Shown: positions 46,444-54,831 of the stretch, piece after piece
Position numbering within the stretch: position 1 is the first letter of the stretch
How the letters are laid out: every line of letters begins with the position of its first letter
NCBI GenBank assembly: GCA_029219465.1
Contig: JAQXTL010000015.1
Span: forward strand, 1-64,000
DNA length: 64,000 nt
Reading direction: 5' to 3'
Source: Methanobacteriaceae archaeon
GTDB taxonomy: Archaea > Methanobacteriota > Methanobacteria > Methanobacteriales > Methanobacteriaceae
Program-made: the position numbers and the translations under genes
Notes under the pieces: generated by a model
What the model saw: only the letters and a program-made list of their open reading frames with translations
What the model was told of the DNA's origin: nothing
Databases searched by the model: none

Positions 46444-46884
46444 ATGGAATTTATTTTAAATAATAAAAAATATTCAATTTTAAACCACGAACTTTTTGTT
46501 AACTATTTAATTGTTGATAACTATTTTAGACATAATTATTCAAAATTCAGGTATGATATTAAATTTGATTTCGTAACACCTCTATTGGACAAAGAAAAAA
46601 TCGAATTTGAAGATATACATGAAAATACCAAAGTTTTAGAAGAATTAATCGAAAAAGAAGAGATTAATTTTACACCTTTCGGCCTTGATTTAGAACAGAA
46701 AAATGAACAAACATTTAAAGTTACATATCAACAATTAATCTTTGATAACATCAATATTAGAGAAGTTATTCCCTTTTTAATAGCTTTTAGTTCTCTTTTA
46801 ACATATAAACCAGTAGTTTCATTATTTCAGATTGAAGAAGAACTTGACAATTTTATTAAGAAATTTAGACAATACAATGAATAA
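46444..46884 (+). CDS. Protein of unknown function
   Basis: A 146-residue soluble protein (MEFILNNKKYSILNHELFVN at the start), charged, mixed alpha/beta. The C-terminal half has REVIPFLIAFSSLLTYKPVV, which is hydrophobic but too interrupted for a sure membrane segment. No family recognised. No ribosome binding site is visible; TATA-like AT blocks upstream suggest a leaderless message. Confidence 0.65.
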   Translation: MEFILNNKKYSILNHELFVNYLIVDNYFRHNYSKFRYDIKFDFVTPLLDKEKIEFEDIHENTKVLEELIEKEEINFTPFGLDLEQKNEQTFKVTYQQLIFDNINIREVIPFLIAFSSLLTYKPVVSLFQIEEELDNFIKKFRQYNE

Positions 46885-46946
46885 TATTTAATATTGTGAA
46901 TAACATATTATTAAATAAATATATATTAAATAGGAGATATTTGAAA

Positions 46947-47576
46947 ATGCATTGTCCAAAATGTAATTGTGAAAATAATGATTCAGCAAAATTCTGCAAA
47001 AAATGTGGAACCCCGCTGAAAAAAACAGTAACTAATATCAATACTGTTAATAATGAGAGTTCTAAAAGTGATACTACTAAATATATAATCATAGCATTAG
47101 TTATAATCGTAATTGCCCTTGCAGGAGCGTTTGCTTATATTGGATTTACAAGCCATAATAATGACCCAATTCAAAATAATGCAAATATTCTAAACCCTGG
47201 TCAGACAACATCACAATCAAGTTCAAGTTCATCATCTGGAAGTTCAAATTCAGCTCCAATGACAATCCTTGGTGGAAGTTTCTCAACAGGAAGTGGATTA
47301 TCTGATAAGACCTATGCAAGTATTAATGTTGGTTCAGAACATGCAGGTAAAAGCGCAATTATACAAATTAAGTATTCCAGAGACGGATCAAGTTTGAATA
47401 ATGGAAATATGGTGCCTGTAACTGTTGATTCTTCAGGATATATTGAAGTATCAAGTGCAGATGCATATAAATATTATCCAGATTATGCAGAAATTAATTT
47501 ATTTGATACAAACAATAATCTCTTAGATACAAAAAGCGTTTCCCTATCACCAGACAGCAGTACTCAATCATTCTAG
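46947..47576 (+). CDS. Zinc-ribbon, single-TM surface protein
   Basis: A 209-residue protein with an N-terminal cytoplasmic zinc ribbon (MHCPKCNCENNDSAKFCKKC), one membrane segment (YIIIALVIIVIALAGAFAYI), a Ser-rich linker and an extracellular beta domain (GKSAIIQIKYSRDGSSLN, VPVTVDSSGYIEVSSADAY). The start at ATG 46947 is supported by TAGGAG ten bases upstream; an upstream ATG adds 17 residues without support. Such zinc-ribbon/TM/beta proteins recur in Methanobrevibacter-type genomes; role unknown. Confidence 0.75.
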   Translation: MHCPKCNCENNDSAKFCKKCGTPLKKTVTNINTVNNESSKSDTTKYIIIALVIIVIALAGAFAYIGFTSHNNDPIQNNANILNPGQTTSQSSSSSSSGSSNSAPMTILGGSFSTGSGLSDKTYASINVGSEHAGKSAIIQIKYSRDGSSLNNGNMVPVTVDSSGYIEVSSADAYKYYPDYAEINLFDTNNNLLDTKSVSLSPDSSTQSF

Positions 47577-47599
47577 TTGAGTACACTTTTCTTTTTTTA
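47560..47599 (+). terminator. Hairpin terminator overlapping a stop codon
   Basis: GTACTCAA (47560-47567) pairs perfectly with TTGAGTAC (47577-47584) across a nine-base loop containing the stop codon TAG, followed by a T-run. It ends the zinc-ribbon surface gene. Confidence 0.65.
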
Positions 47600-47626
47600 A
47601 AAAAAATAAAAAATAGAAGTTAAAAT

Positions 47627-48403
47627 TTAGAATAACTTCTTATACGCAAAAACAATTAAAATTAAAACTATCACAATAATAATTAAATAATAATAATTTT
47701 GACCATTTTCACTGTTTGAATTTGAATTAGTGCTTTTGGAGTTAACATTAGTGTTATTTGAGCTAACATTATCTGTGGAATTATCATCATTTGATAATGA
47801 TAAAGCAGTTATTTTTGAAATAGATTTCATTAATGAATTGTTTGATGAATTTGAATCAGTTGATTCTTTTGTATTAGACGCATCATTACCTGATTCAGGA
47901 ACATTTTTTGGTATATTTGAACCAGCTGCTCCTCCAAATGCATTTGCATAATATTTAGTATGCTTTGCATATGAAATATCAAGATTTTCATAATAAATCT
48001 CTAATTTATTATCAGGATCACTGAAATCATCATAATCAGAATCATCCCAATCATCATCCCAATCATCAGAATCATCATCAGAATCGTCCCAATCATCAGA
48101 ATCATCTTCTAAATCGGAATCATCATCGAAATCATCTTCCAAATCAGACACATCATCATAATCATCATAATCAGAATCGTCTTCCAAATCAGACTCATCA
48201 TCATAATCATCATAATCAGAATCGTCTTCCAAATCAGACTCATCTTCACAATCCTCAGAATCATCTAAATCATAATCTACATCAATAATTTCAGAATCAT
48301 CAGATTGTATTGAGTTAAACTCATCAGATGCGCAACTAGCACCAATACAAGTCATAAGAAGTGTAAAAATAACAAATATAAATAGAATTCTTTTTATATT
48401 CAT
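47627..48403 (-). CDS. Secreted Asp-rich repeat protein with C-terminal anchor
   Basis: A 258-residue protein with a signal peptide (IKRILFIFVIFTLLMTCIGA), then ~110 residues that are mainly Asp, Ser, Glu and Tyr in tandem units such as DESDLEDDSDYDDYDD, an unordered Asn/Ser-rich spacer, and a C-terminal membrane segment (YYYLIIIVIVLILIVFAY) with a short basic end. The acidic tract should bind divalent cations such as Ca2+ or Mg2+, or shape the cell surface. It is likely fast-evolving because the units are near-identical DNA repeats. No sequence family is recognised. Confidence 0.75.
   Translation of the reverse strand: MNIKRILFIFVIFTLLMTCIGASCASDEFNSIQSDDSEIIDVDYDLDDSEDCEDESDLEDDSDYDDYDDESDLEDDSDYDDYDDVSDLEDDFDDDSDLEDDSDDWDDSDDDSDDWDDDWDDSDYDDFSDPDNKLEIYYENLDISYAKHTKYYANAFGGAAGSNIPKNVPESGNDASNTKESTDSNSSNNSLMKSISKITALSLSNDDNSTDNVSSNNTNVNSKSTNSNSNSENGQNYYYLIIIVIVLILIVFAYKKLF
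48137..48248. repeat. 45-bp in-frame tandem repeats in the Asp-rich gene
   Basis: The word TTCCAAATCAGAC recurs at 48137, 48182 and 48227, exactly 45 bases (15 codons) apart, with near-identical sequence between, and shorter GAATCATC-type repeats extend to about 48030. Such arrays expand and contract by slippage. Confidence 0.85.
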
Positions 48404-48512
48404 AATTTACATCCCCTATTATACTTTATAAAATATCATATATATTTGTATGTTTTATATAAAATCAATAATGTAATTAAATATAAATAAAATTATAAAC
48501 AGATTTATATTA

Positions 48513-49067
48513 ATGTCGTTTAATTTGATTTCTATTTCACTAATCGCAATAGCTCTAGCAATGGATGCTTTTAGTGTATCTATTACAAAAGGTTTTAGTC
48601 AAAAAAACCTAACTAAACCACAGATTTTATACTACGGTTTATTTTTTGGTGGTTTTCAGTTTTTAATGCCACTTTTAGGATATCTCTGTGGCAGCGCAAT
48701 TTCATCAATTGTTGAGACATTAGCATCAATTATTGGTTTTACATTACTTTTAATAATTGGACTAAATATGATCCGTGAAAGTTTAGGATCTGATGAAGAT
48801 GAAATTACTGATGAATTTTCATTTAAAGAAGTTACTTTACTTGCTATAGCTACAAGTATTGATGCTTTTGCAGTTGGAATTACCATTGCACTTTTAAAAG
48901 ACCCAATCTTAATTTCATCAGTTATTATTGGTATTGTAGCATTCCTGTTTAGTGTAGTAGGTATATTTATTGGTAAGAAAATAGGCCATATTGTTGGAGA
49001 TAAATTCCAAATTCTTGGTGGTGTTATCCTTATCTTAATTGGTATTAAAATTCTTTTAGGATTTTAA
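48513..49067 (+). CDS. mntP: Manganese efflux pump MntP family
   Basis: A 184-residue, six-segment membrane protein. The two duplicated motifs ALAMDAFSVSITKG and ATSIDAFAVGI, each with an intramembrane Asp, and the glycine-rich segments (GLFFGGFQFLMPLLG) define MntP (DUF204). It exports Mn2+ to prevent toxicity. In bacteria it is often controlled by Mn-sensing regulators or a riboswitch; no riboswitch-like structure is obvious in the 109 bases upstream here. Confidence 0.88.
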   Translation: MSFNLISISLIAIALAMDAFSVSITKGFSQKNLTKPQILYYGLFFGGFQFLMPLLGYLCGSAISSIVETLASIIGFTLLLIIGLNMIRESLGSDEDEITDEFSFKEVTLLAIATSIDAFAVGITIALLKDPILISSVIIGIVAFLFSVVGIFIGKKIGHIVGDKFQILGGVILILIGIKILLGF

Positions 49068-49754
49068 TATTCTATTTTTTTAAAAATTGACAAAACTACT
49101 GAATTTAAATCATCACATATAGATGGAACAATCAATATAGGTTATTTTTGAAGATTAACATTTTAATCAGCAAAAATTTGATAAATAATTTTTAATAAAA
49201 TTTAATAAATTTTATAAAATAATAGTCCATTTAACTATTATTTAACCGAGATAAATCATGTAAAATAATTAATTATAATTAATTGAAATATATAATCTTT
49301 AAATAATTAAATAACGAATTTACATTTAAATAATTAAAAAATAAGCCCATCTAATCGTTATTTTTATAGTAAATTTCGTTAGTGAAAAAGTATAGGTGTC
49401 GGAATTGTATTTCCGTATATTATACACAAATATATATTAAAAGTAATAATAGTAAAAATAGTCATAGTATAATTAATTGTTATAATTGTTATTTATGTAT
49501 TAATATAATTATACCATTATATGTATTAATCATATTTATATAAAATATATACTAAATATATTATTCATCAATATGATTTATACAATTACTACACTAAATA
49601 GTGTTAGTACAAATCATATATTAAGAAAATGCTATAAATCAACACTTACATATATATCAAGTTATTGAAATATAACATTTTCTTTAAATTTCTATTTTTT
49701 AATAATTTTTATGAAATTTATTAAATTTCAAGTGTCATTTTCTAACAAATCTGA
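49068..49754. other. 0.7 kb AT-rich noncoding region with hairpins
   Basis: No plausible coding frame. Contains a perfect hairpin at 49217-49243 (arms AAATAATAGT / ACTATTATTT), a long nested inverted repeat at 49312-49381 (outer arms TAACGAATTTAC / GTAAATTTCGTTA, inner AAAATAA / TTATTTT), and a small CGGAA/TTCCG hairpin at 49400-49415. It may encode a structured RNA or be a decayed mobile element. Confidence 0.5.
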
Positions 49755-50708
49755 CTAAATAAAACATAACAATAAATAAAATATTACTAATTCAGTAGCT
49801 GAAGTTAATATAAATTGATTATAATCATCAGAACTGTTGTCAATAAAGTCTATTGTGCCTATTTTTTTATATTTAGGAGATATAGGAATATCCTCAGCTT
49901 TGATATGTGTTTTATTTAAATAAACATCATCAGCATATCCTGCATAATCCATAGTAAATCTTGATCCTTTTTCATTAGATACATAAATATCAGTTGAATT
50001 AACAAATCGGCTTGATTTAAAGTCATAAGTGATTACATCACGTCTATCAAGACCAAATAAATCTGTTTGAGATAATTCAAGCATGAATTTAATTTTATCT
50101 GTTTTGTTATTAGGAGAAATTTCACCAACTCTTGAATATTGATAACTATTAGGCATTGAAATATAATGTCCTGGTTTTAAAGTACCTGTTTTAACCATAT
50201 CTACAGTAGCAAAGCCATAATTACCATGTGGAGCTTTAACAAGAGCATGACCATATTTATATCTTTTTTTAATCTCCTGAATTTCTTTTAAAGCATCAAC
50301 AGATATGGAATAATTATCATTTACCATTCCAGCAGTGATATTTTCACATATTTCATTATATTCACCATCATCAAGACCACCTAATCCAATCATCCAGCCA
50401 TCATGAGTAATGATTAAATGAGTAAAGTAGCCTCCTTCATCCTTATGCTGTCTAATAGCTGATTTTCCATGCCAATTCATCTTTTCTATAGAAATATCAG
50501 CAGATAAATTAGCATCTCTTCTATATGCAAAGGTAGCATTACTGCCGTCTTCTTGAAGAATAATCGAACAGCAACCCCAGGAGGAGTTATTTGTATTATT
50601 AACCGGTTCATTTATTGTATTATCTTGATTATTAGCATAGGAAAATCCTAAAATAGCTATAAAGATTACAATAATTGACAAAATTAAAAATTTATTCTTA
50701 GAGTTCAT
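49755..50708 (-). CDS. Secreted/anchored protein with CC motif, unknown family
   Basis: A 317-residue protein with an N-terminal signal anchor (FLILSIIVIFIAILGFSYA), a short Asn-rich linker, then SSWGCCSIILQEDGSNATFA and a long alpha/beta domain (FTHLIITHDGWMIGLGGLDD, GHALVKAPHGNYGFATVD, KPGHYISMPNSY), ending in a hydrophobic C-terminal segment. The Gly-Cys-Cys-Ser near the start of the mature domain, followed by beta strands with GxxG turns, recalls NTN-hydrolase folds where a Cys is the nucleophile, but this is a weak resemblance. I take the ATG at 50708; a TTG nine bases upstream gives a longer frame. Confidence 0.65.
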   Translation of the reverse strand: MNSKNKFLILSIIVIFIAILGFSYANNQDNTINEPVNNTNNSSWGCCSIILQEDGSNATFAYRRDANLSADISIEKMNWHGKSAIRQHKDEGGYFTHLIITHDGWMIGLGGLDDGEYNEICENITAGMVNDNYSISVDALKEIQEIKKRYKYGHALVKAPHGNYGFATVDMVKTGTLKPGHYISMPNSYQYSRVGEISPNNKTDKIKFMLELSQTDLFGLDRRDVITYDFKSSRFVNSTDIYVSNEKGSRFTMDYAGYADDVYLNKTHIKAEDIPISPKYKKIGTIDFIDNSSDDYNQFILTSATELVIFYLLLCFI

Positions 50709-50791
50709 AAATATCAAAAATTTGTTTAATACACTAATTTATGAACAACATAATATTTAAAAGTATAATAAAAAAAGAGTTGTAAAGTCAA

Positions 50792-51874
50792 TTAACTGTT
50801 AAATCTTTTAGAATTGACTTTAAGTTTTTGTTTCATTTGTTCACGGTCAATGTGAATATATTTGTCTGTTGTTTGTGAATTAGAGTGTCCTGCAATTGAT
50901 TGAACCTCCGCAACAGTTAATATTTCCGCATAATGTGAAAGTGCAGTGTGTCTTAGAATGTGAACACTGACATTTTTGCCGTAATTTACCGGACAATCAA
51001 TCCCTTCACTTTCAATTCTCTCATCACATTCACGTGCATGTTTTTTAATGATATCCTGAACTCCACGTTTACCAATTCTGTTTCCCTTGATATTTGTAAA
51101 TAGCTCTTCACGATTTACTTCTTCAGCAGCTTTATTTCTTTGAATAACAGGACGATAAACATTATTAGTGTTTTTTCTAAGTTTTGTAATACGATTCATC
51201 ATCATATCATTTAAACTAACAAGTGTATCATAAGTTATAAAGGTTGTACGGTCCTTTAATTCACCTTTTGTTGTTTCTGCTCTTAGATAAACATCAATAA
51301 ACTCATTTGTATCCTCAGGAAGGACATAAAATCCTTTTTCATCAATAGGAACTTGAATATCATCTTTGTTTAACAACACCAGTTCCTTAAGCCTCATTCC
51401 AGAGTCTATAAATGTCCTGCAAATTGCATAATCTCGAACGTTACCACTTTGTTTGATTGTATCTAAAAAGAAATTGGATTGTTGCCAAGTTAGAGATATT
51501 TTTTCAATTCTTTTTTTAGCAGTTTCAGGATCTTCTGCTTTAACTTCAATAATATCCTTCATTTTAATAGGATCATGGTGGATTTCTTCTTGAACATCTT
51601 CAGAATTTATAAATTCCAATATATTCATCATATATGTTTTTACAGTTGTCCTTTTGTTTCCACGTTGTTTTAAACAGTGTCTACGATATTTTCTTAGCTG
51701 TTTTTTAACATTATCCTCATTTAATTCTTCAACTCCATTGAATTCAAGAAATTCAATGAATTTAGATATATTGAAGGTTTGTTTTTTGATTGTTTCTTCT
51801 GTTAAGTTTTTTACCTCTTGCTTTTCTTCTAAGTATTCATCTAGGTAGTCTGTTAGCTCATCAACTTCAATCAT
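50792..51874 (-). CDS. Tyrosine recombinase / integrase (XerC/D-like)
   Basis: A 360-residue tyrosine recombinase with all catalytic residues: Arg161 in SGMRLKELV, His305 and Arg308 in VHILRHTALSHYA, His330 in IAGHSNSQTTDKY and Tyr339. The N-terminal ~90 residues are the helical core-binding domain. Such enzymes integrate or invert DNA or resolve replicons. It reads divergently from cas2-cas1, with 295 bases between starts. An AAAATTTAGGAGGAAAAA-like site lies upstream of the ATG at 51874. Whether it belongs to a mobile element or is a stable host Xer is unclear. Confidence 0.92.
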   Translation of the reverse strand: MIEVDELTDYLDEYLEEKQEVKNLTEETIKKQTFNISKFIEFLEFNGVEELNEDNVKKQLRKYRRHCLKQRGNKRTTVKTYMMNILEFINSEDVQEEIHHDPIKMKDIIEVKAEDPETAKKRIEKISLTWQQSNFFLDTIKQSGNVRDYAICRTFIDSGMRLKELVLLNKDDIQVPIDEKGFYVLPEDTNEFIDVYLRAETTKGELKDRTTFITYDTLVSLNDMMMNRITKLRKNTNNVYRPVIQRNKAAEEVNREELFTNIKGNRIGKRGVQDIIKKHARECDERIESEGIDCPVNYGKNVSVHILRHTALSHYAEILTVAEVQSIAGHSNSQTTDKYIHIDREQMKQKLKVNSKRFNS

Positions 51875-51964
51875 AAGCCATTTTTCCTCCTAAATTTTTA
51901 TACCTAAACCCTGATATACTATTTATTTTTTGAGTATATAAAGACTTCGTATCTTTTCTTTTTT

Positions 51965-51993
51965 AACGTATATTATTACATAAAATATACGTT
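51965..51993. promoter_or_regulatory. Inverted repeat between recombinase and cas2
   Basis: Perfect 9-bp arms AACGTATAT / ATATACGTT with an 11-base loop, in the 295-base divergent gap. It may be an operator, a recombination half-site pair or a hairpin in a leader. Further small hairpins are at 52071-52084 (CTGTT/AACAG) and 52094-52130. Confidence 0.45.
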
Positions 51994-52169
51994 CTCTTTA
52001 TATATAAAAATCAACAAATTTGGAAGTTTTCAGATAAGTGTTGAAAGTGAAGTAATTCCCCTACATCAATCTGTTAAAAAACAGCAATTTCTCCAGATTT
52101 TAGATTTGTAATAGAAATCTTAAAAAAAGTAATAAAAAAATTTTACTTTGAAATGATAAATTTTAACTC

Positions 52170-52445
52170 ATGTATGTGATAGTAAGTCTTGATGTAAAAT
52201 TCAAAACAAATTTGGAAAAAATTGAAAGAATCATCGAATACTATGGTCTTCGAAAAATTCAAAACATATTATATGTAGGGGAGCTGGACAACAATGAAAG
52301 AAATTCACTGAAAGAAAGTATTGATAATGTCATAAAAGAATATGATAGTGTTTTGATACTTCCAGTATGTCAAAACTGCTATTTGAAAAAGGAAAGCTGT
52401 GGTCGAGAGATTAAATTTGATAATGAACTATTTAGGGTGTACTGA
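52170..52445 (+). CDS. cas2: CRISPR-associated Cas2
   Basis: A 91-residue Cas2-type ferredoxin-like protein, partner of Cas1 in spacer integration. MYVIVSLDVKFKTNLEKIER gives the first strand with the conserved Asp8, followed by YYGLRKIQNILYVGELDNNE, matching the Cas2 sequence pattern, and VLILPVCQNC for the last strand. The C-terminus has a CQNCYLKKESCG cysteine group that is not standard. Its stop overlaps the cas1 start by one base (TGATG), so they are co-translated. No CRISPR array or other cas gene is adjacent. Confidence 0.9.
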   Translation: MYVIVSLDVKFKTNLEKIERIIEYYGLRKIQNILYVGELDNNERNSLKESIDNVIKEYDSVLILPVCQNCYLKKESCGREIKFDNELFRVY

Positions 52446-53440
52446 TGAAACTAATAATCGATGGATACAATAAATCAATACATAAAAAGGATAACCGGCT
52501 TGCCATACATGAAAACTCTGAAATTATAGATTCAATTAAGGCAAGTGAAGTTAATGACATAACAATTGTTGGAAAAGGATACGTGACTTTTGATGCATTG
52601 AATTTAATAGCACAAAATAACATTAAACTGATAGCAATCAATCCAAGAGGACAATTAACCTACACATTGGAATCACCTGACTGGAGGAATGTAACATTAA
52701 GAAAACAACAATATCAACTGAGTGAAAATAAATTAGGTCTTGAAATTTCAAAAGAACTAATCAAATGTAAAATGAAAAATCAAAAAGCAACATTAACAAC
52801 ATTAAACAAAAACAAACAGCTAAAAAGAGTATTTAATTACAGATCAAAAATTGATGAAATAATAAAACAGATTGATGAATTAAGTTTAAATGGAGATAAT
52901 GAAAAACAGAGAATAAAAATCATGGGATTAGAAGGAAAAGCCTCAAATGAATATTGGATGGGTGTAAAATACTTCATTCCAAAAGAAATTGAATTTAGAA
53001 ATAGGACTAAACAGCCGACAGATTTATTGAATTCAATGCTGAATTATGGATATGCTATTCTTGCAAGTGAAATTACAAAAAGCATTTTAGTTAATGGTTT
53101 AGATCCATACTGTGGTTTCCTACACTTTGATATGGATAGAAGAACCAGCTTAACATTTGATCTAATTGAACCATTCAGGCAGCAAATAGTAGATAAGGCC
53201 GTTATAAGTTTAATCAATAGAAAACAAATCACTAATGATGATTTAGATAAAAGAAACAATACAATAAAACTAGAAGCTAGAAAACTAATCGTAAGTAAAA
53301 TTCTTGGAAAAATATTCTCAACAATAACATATAACGATGAAACTGTCAGTTATGAAGATTTAATTAGAAAACAAAGCAAGAATTTAGTTGATACATTATT
53401 GAATGGTACTGAATTTAATGGATTTTATTTAAGATGGTGA
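52445..53440 (+). CDS. cas1: CRISPR-associated Cas1 integrase
   Basis: A 331-residue Cas1. The N-terminal beta part (MKLIIDGYNKSIHKKDNRLA, VGKGYVTFDALNLIAQNNIK) is followed by the all-helical catalytic domain with MGLEGKASNEYWMGVKYFIP (catalytic Glu), GLDPYCGFLHFDMDRRTSLTF (catalytic His) and DLIEPFRQQIVDKAV (catalytic Asp). All three metal ligands are visible, so it should be active. Length is normal. The usual next genes (array, cas4, effector modules) are absent; after its stop comes an inverted repeat and then an unrelated hydrolase on the other strand. Confidence 0.93.
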   Translation: MKLIIDGYNKSIHKKDNRLAIHENSEIIDSIKASEVNDITIVGKGYVTFDALNLIAQNNIKLIAINPRGQLTYTLESPDWRNVTLRKQQYQLSENKLGLEISKELIKCKMKNQKATLTTLNKNKQLKRVFNYRSKIDEIIKQIDELSLNGDNEKQRIKIMGLEGKASNEYWMGVKYFIPKEIEFRNRTKQPTDLLNSMLNYGYAILASEITKSILVNGLDPYCGFLHFDMDRRTSLTFDLIEPFRQQIVDKAVISLINRKQITNDDLDKRNNTIKLEARKLIVSKILGKIFSTITYNDETVSYEDLIRKQSKNLVDTLLNGTEFNGFYLRW

Positions 53441-53476
53441 GGAAATATAGATATTTTTTAGTTAAAAAATTAATGT

Positions 53477-53533
53477 CCTCAAAATTTATGAAAAAACTTC
53501 GATAAAATTAGTTAAAATCATATAATTTTGAGG
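53477..53533. repeat. Imperfect inverted repeat after cas1
   Basis: Left arm CCTCAAAATTTATGA (53477-53491) and right arm TCATATAATTTTGAGG (53518-53533) are reverse complements except for one extra base. A related half GTCCTCAGAAAG occurs at 53566-53577. Between them lies AACTTCGATAAAATTAGTTA. May be a terminator, a recombination site or a remnant repeat. Confidence 0.55.
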
Positions 53534-53695
53534 AAACCTACCCAATAAAAAGAGTGTAAAAAGGATGTCCTCAGAAAGTTTTTAAAAGAAGAAAAAATAG
53601 ATATTAAACTAAGTAAAATAAAGAAAAATAGGCAGTGTATTTACTGAATGTTTTCTAAAGTAATATCCAGAACTCACTTGAAAATTAATTTAACA

Positions 53696-54715
53696 CTATT
53701 CATTTAATTTAAACCTTAATATATCATCCCAATGCCTTCTTAATACAATTTCACATTCTAGTTTGTCTAAATCATATGCAATAGACCATTGAGTATTACT
53801 TGCAATATCTTCAGGGTTTGGGTCTTGTGCTGATGCTTTTAATGCTTTCCATACATCAGTTATTCCATTTCCACCATTATTTATTACATCCATTATGGAG
53901 TCATACCTTTCTTTTCCTTTTCCATATATTCCATTTACTCTATTTGGTTTTACTTTATCAATATACATTCCATAGAAATTTGTTGCAGCTTTAAATTTAG
54001 TAACAACCATTGGTCTTTCTTCTTTTTCAGGATCAAATTCCACTACTCTACCATCCCCAGTCTTATCTGTTATATAGAAATGATAATCCCTCCCACTCGT
54101 AGATAAAATATCATATTGTTTGATTAATTTTATCGCTTCTTCTGTTGTTTTAGCTTTATCTAAAATTAATCTAATTAATACAGTCGTTAATAAAATAGGT
54201 TTCCCAGTTTTTTGAATTGTTGGTTTGCTTGTTTGTGTCAATACAGCTATTCCAAGCCCCTTTTCATTAATCCCATCTAAACAGATATATGGTGAAATTA
54301 AACATAATGCTTTTGTTCCCATGCTTATTTCGGGATCATTATTATAAATATGATTTAATGCTGCAAATCCTATTGATTTATATCCATTTTTAGGATTACA
54401 TCTTACAAGTAGTGCTGATGAATCAAAAGAGAAATCATAGTTCCTTCCAAATAAAAATTTTTCATTATTTGGCATTGTAAATGCTGAACATCCATAATTA
54501 GGAATTTCCAATTCTAATTCTACTCCCGGAAGAGCATCTGCGAAGGTTAATTCCATCATTTGTTGATCACTTATCTCTCCTTCGACAATTGGAGTTACCT
54601 TATCGATATTATAATCATATTTTATTTCAATAGAATAAAGATTATAATCATTATATTCAGTAAGTTTTTTAATGGTTTTAATTGATTCCATTCTATCTTC
54701 TGATAATTCTAACAT
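53696..54715 (-). CDS. Choloylglycine hydrolase/NTN linear-amide hydrolase family protein
   Basis: A 339-residue protein. After a ~75-residue leader the likely catalytic Cys is in YGCSAFTMPNNEKFLFGRNY, typical of NTN hydrolases of the choloylglycine hydrolase/penicillin acylase-like group that self-cleave to expose an N-terminal Cys. YICLDGINEKGLGIAVLTQT and GRDYHFYITDKTGDGRVVEF are further family features. It hydrolyses a linear amide bond; bile salts and N-acyl amino acids are possible substrates. It is not the short bile salt hydrolase form that starts directly with Met-Cys. No signal peptide seen. Confidence 0.78.
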   Translation of the reverse strand: MLELSEDRMESIKTIKKLTEYNDYNLYSIEIKYDYNIDKVTPIVEGEISDQQMMELTFADALPGVELELEIPNYGCSAFTMPNNEKFLFGRNYDFSFDSSALLVRCNPKNGYKSIGFAALNHIYNNDPEISMGTKALCLISPYICLDGINEKGLGIAVLTQTSKPTIQKTGKPILLTTVLIRLILDKAKTTEEAIKLIKQYDILSTSGRDYHFYITDKTGDGRVVEFDPEKEERPMVVTKFKAATNFYGMYIDKVKPNRVNGIYGKGKERYDSIMDVINNGGNGITDVWKALKASAQDPNPEDIASNTQWSIAYDLDKLECEIVLRRHWDDILRFKLNE

Positions 54716-54831
54716 TCTTTCATCCTATTAATATTTTTTTCTATATTTATAAAAAAGTTCAATGAATACTGACAAATTTTAAATATTTCACCATTCCATA
54801 TTTAAAGTTTATGGAAAATTACCCCTCACCC

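Noticed and set aside
48030-48248. Regular 45-bp repeats as a CRISPR array
   Set aside because: The units are contiguous, in frame, and encode an acidic protein tract with a signal peptide and anchor; there are no unique spacers.
50792-53440. Casposon
   Set aside because: Casposons use a solo Cas1 with PolB and terminal inverted repeats. Here Cas2 is present, no PolB is seen and no paired long terminal repeats were found.
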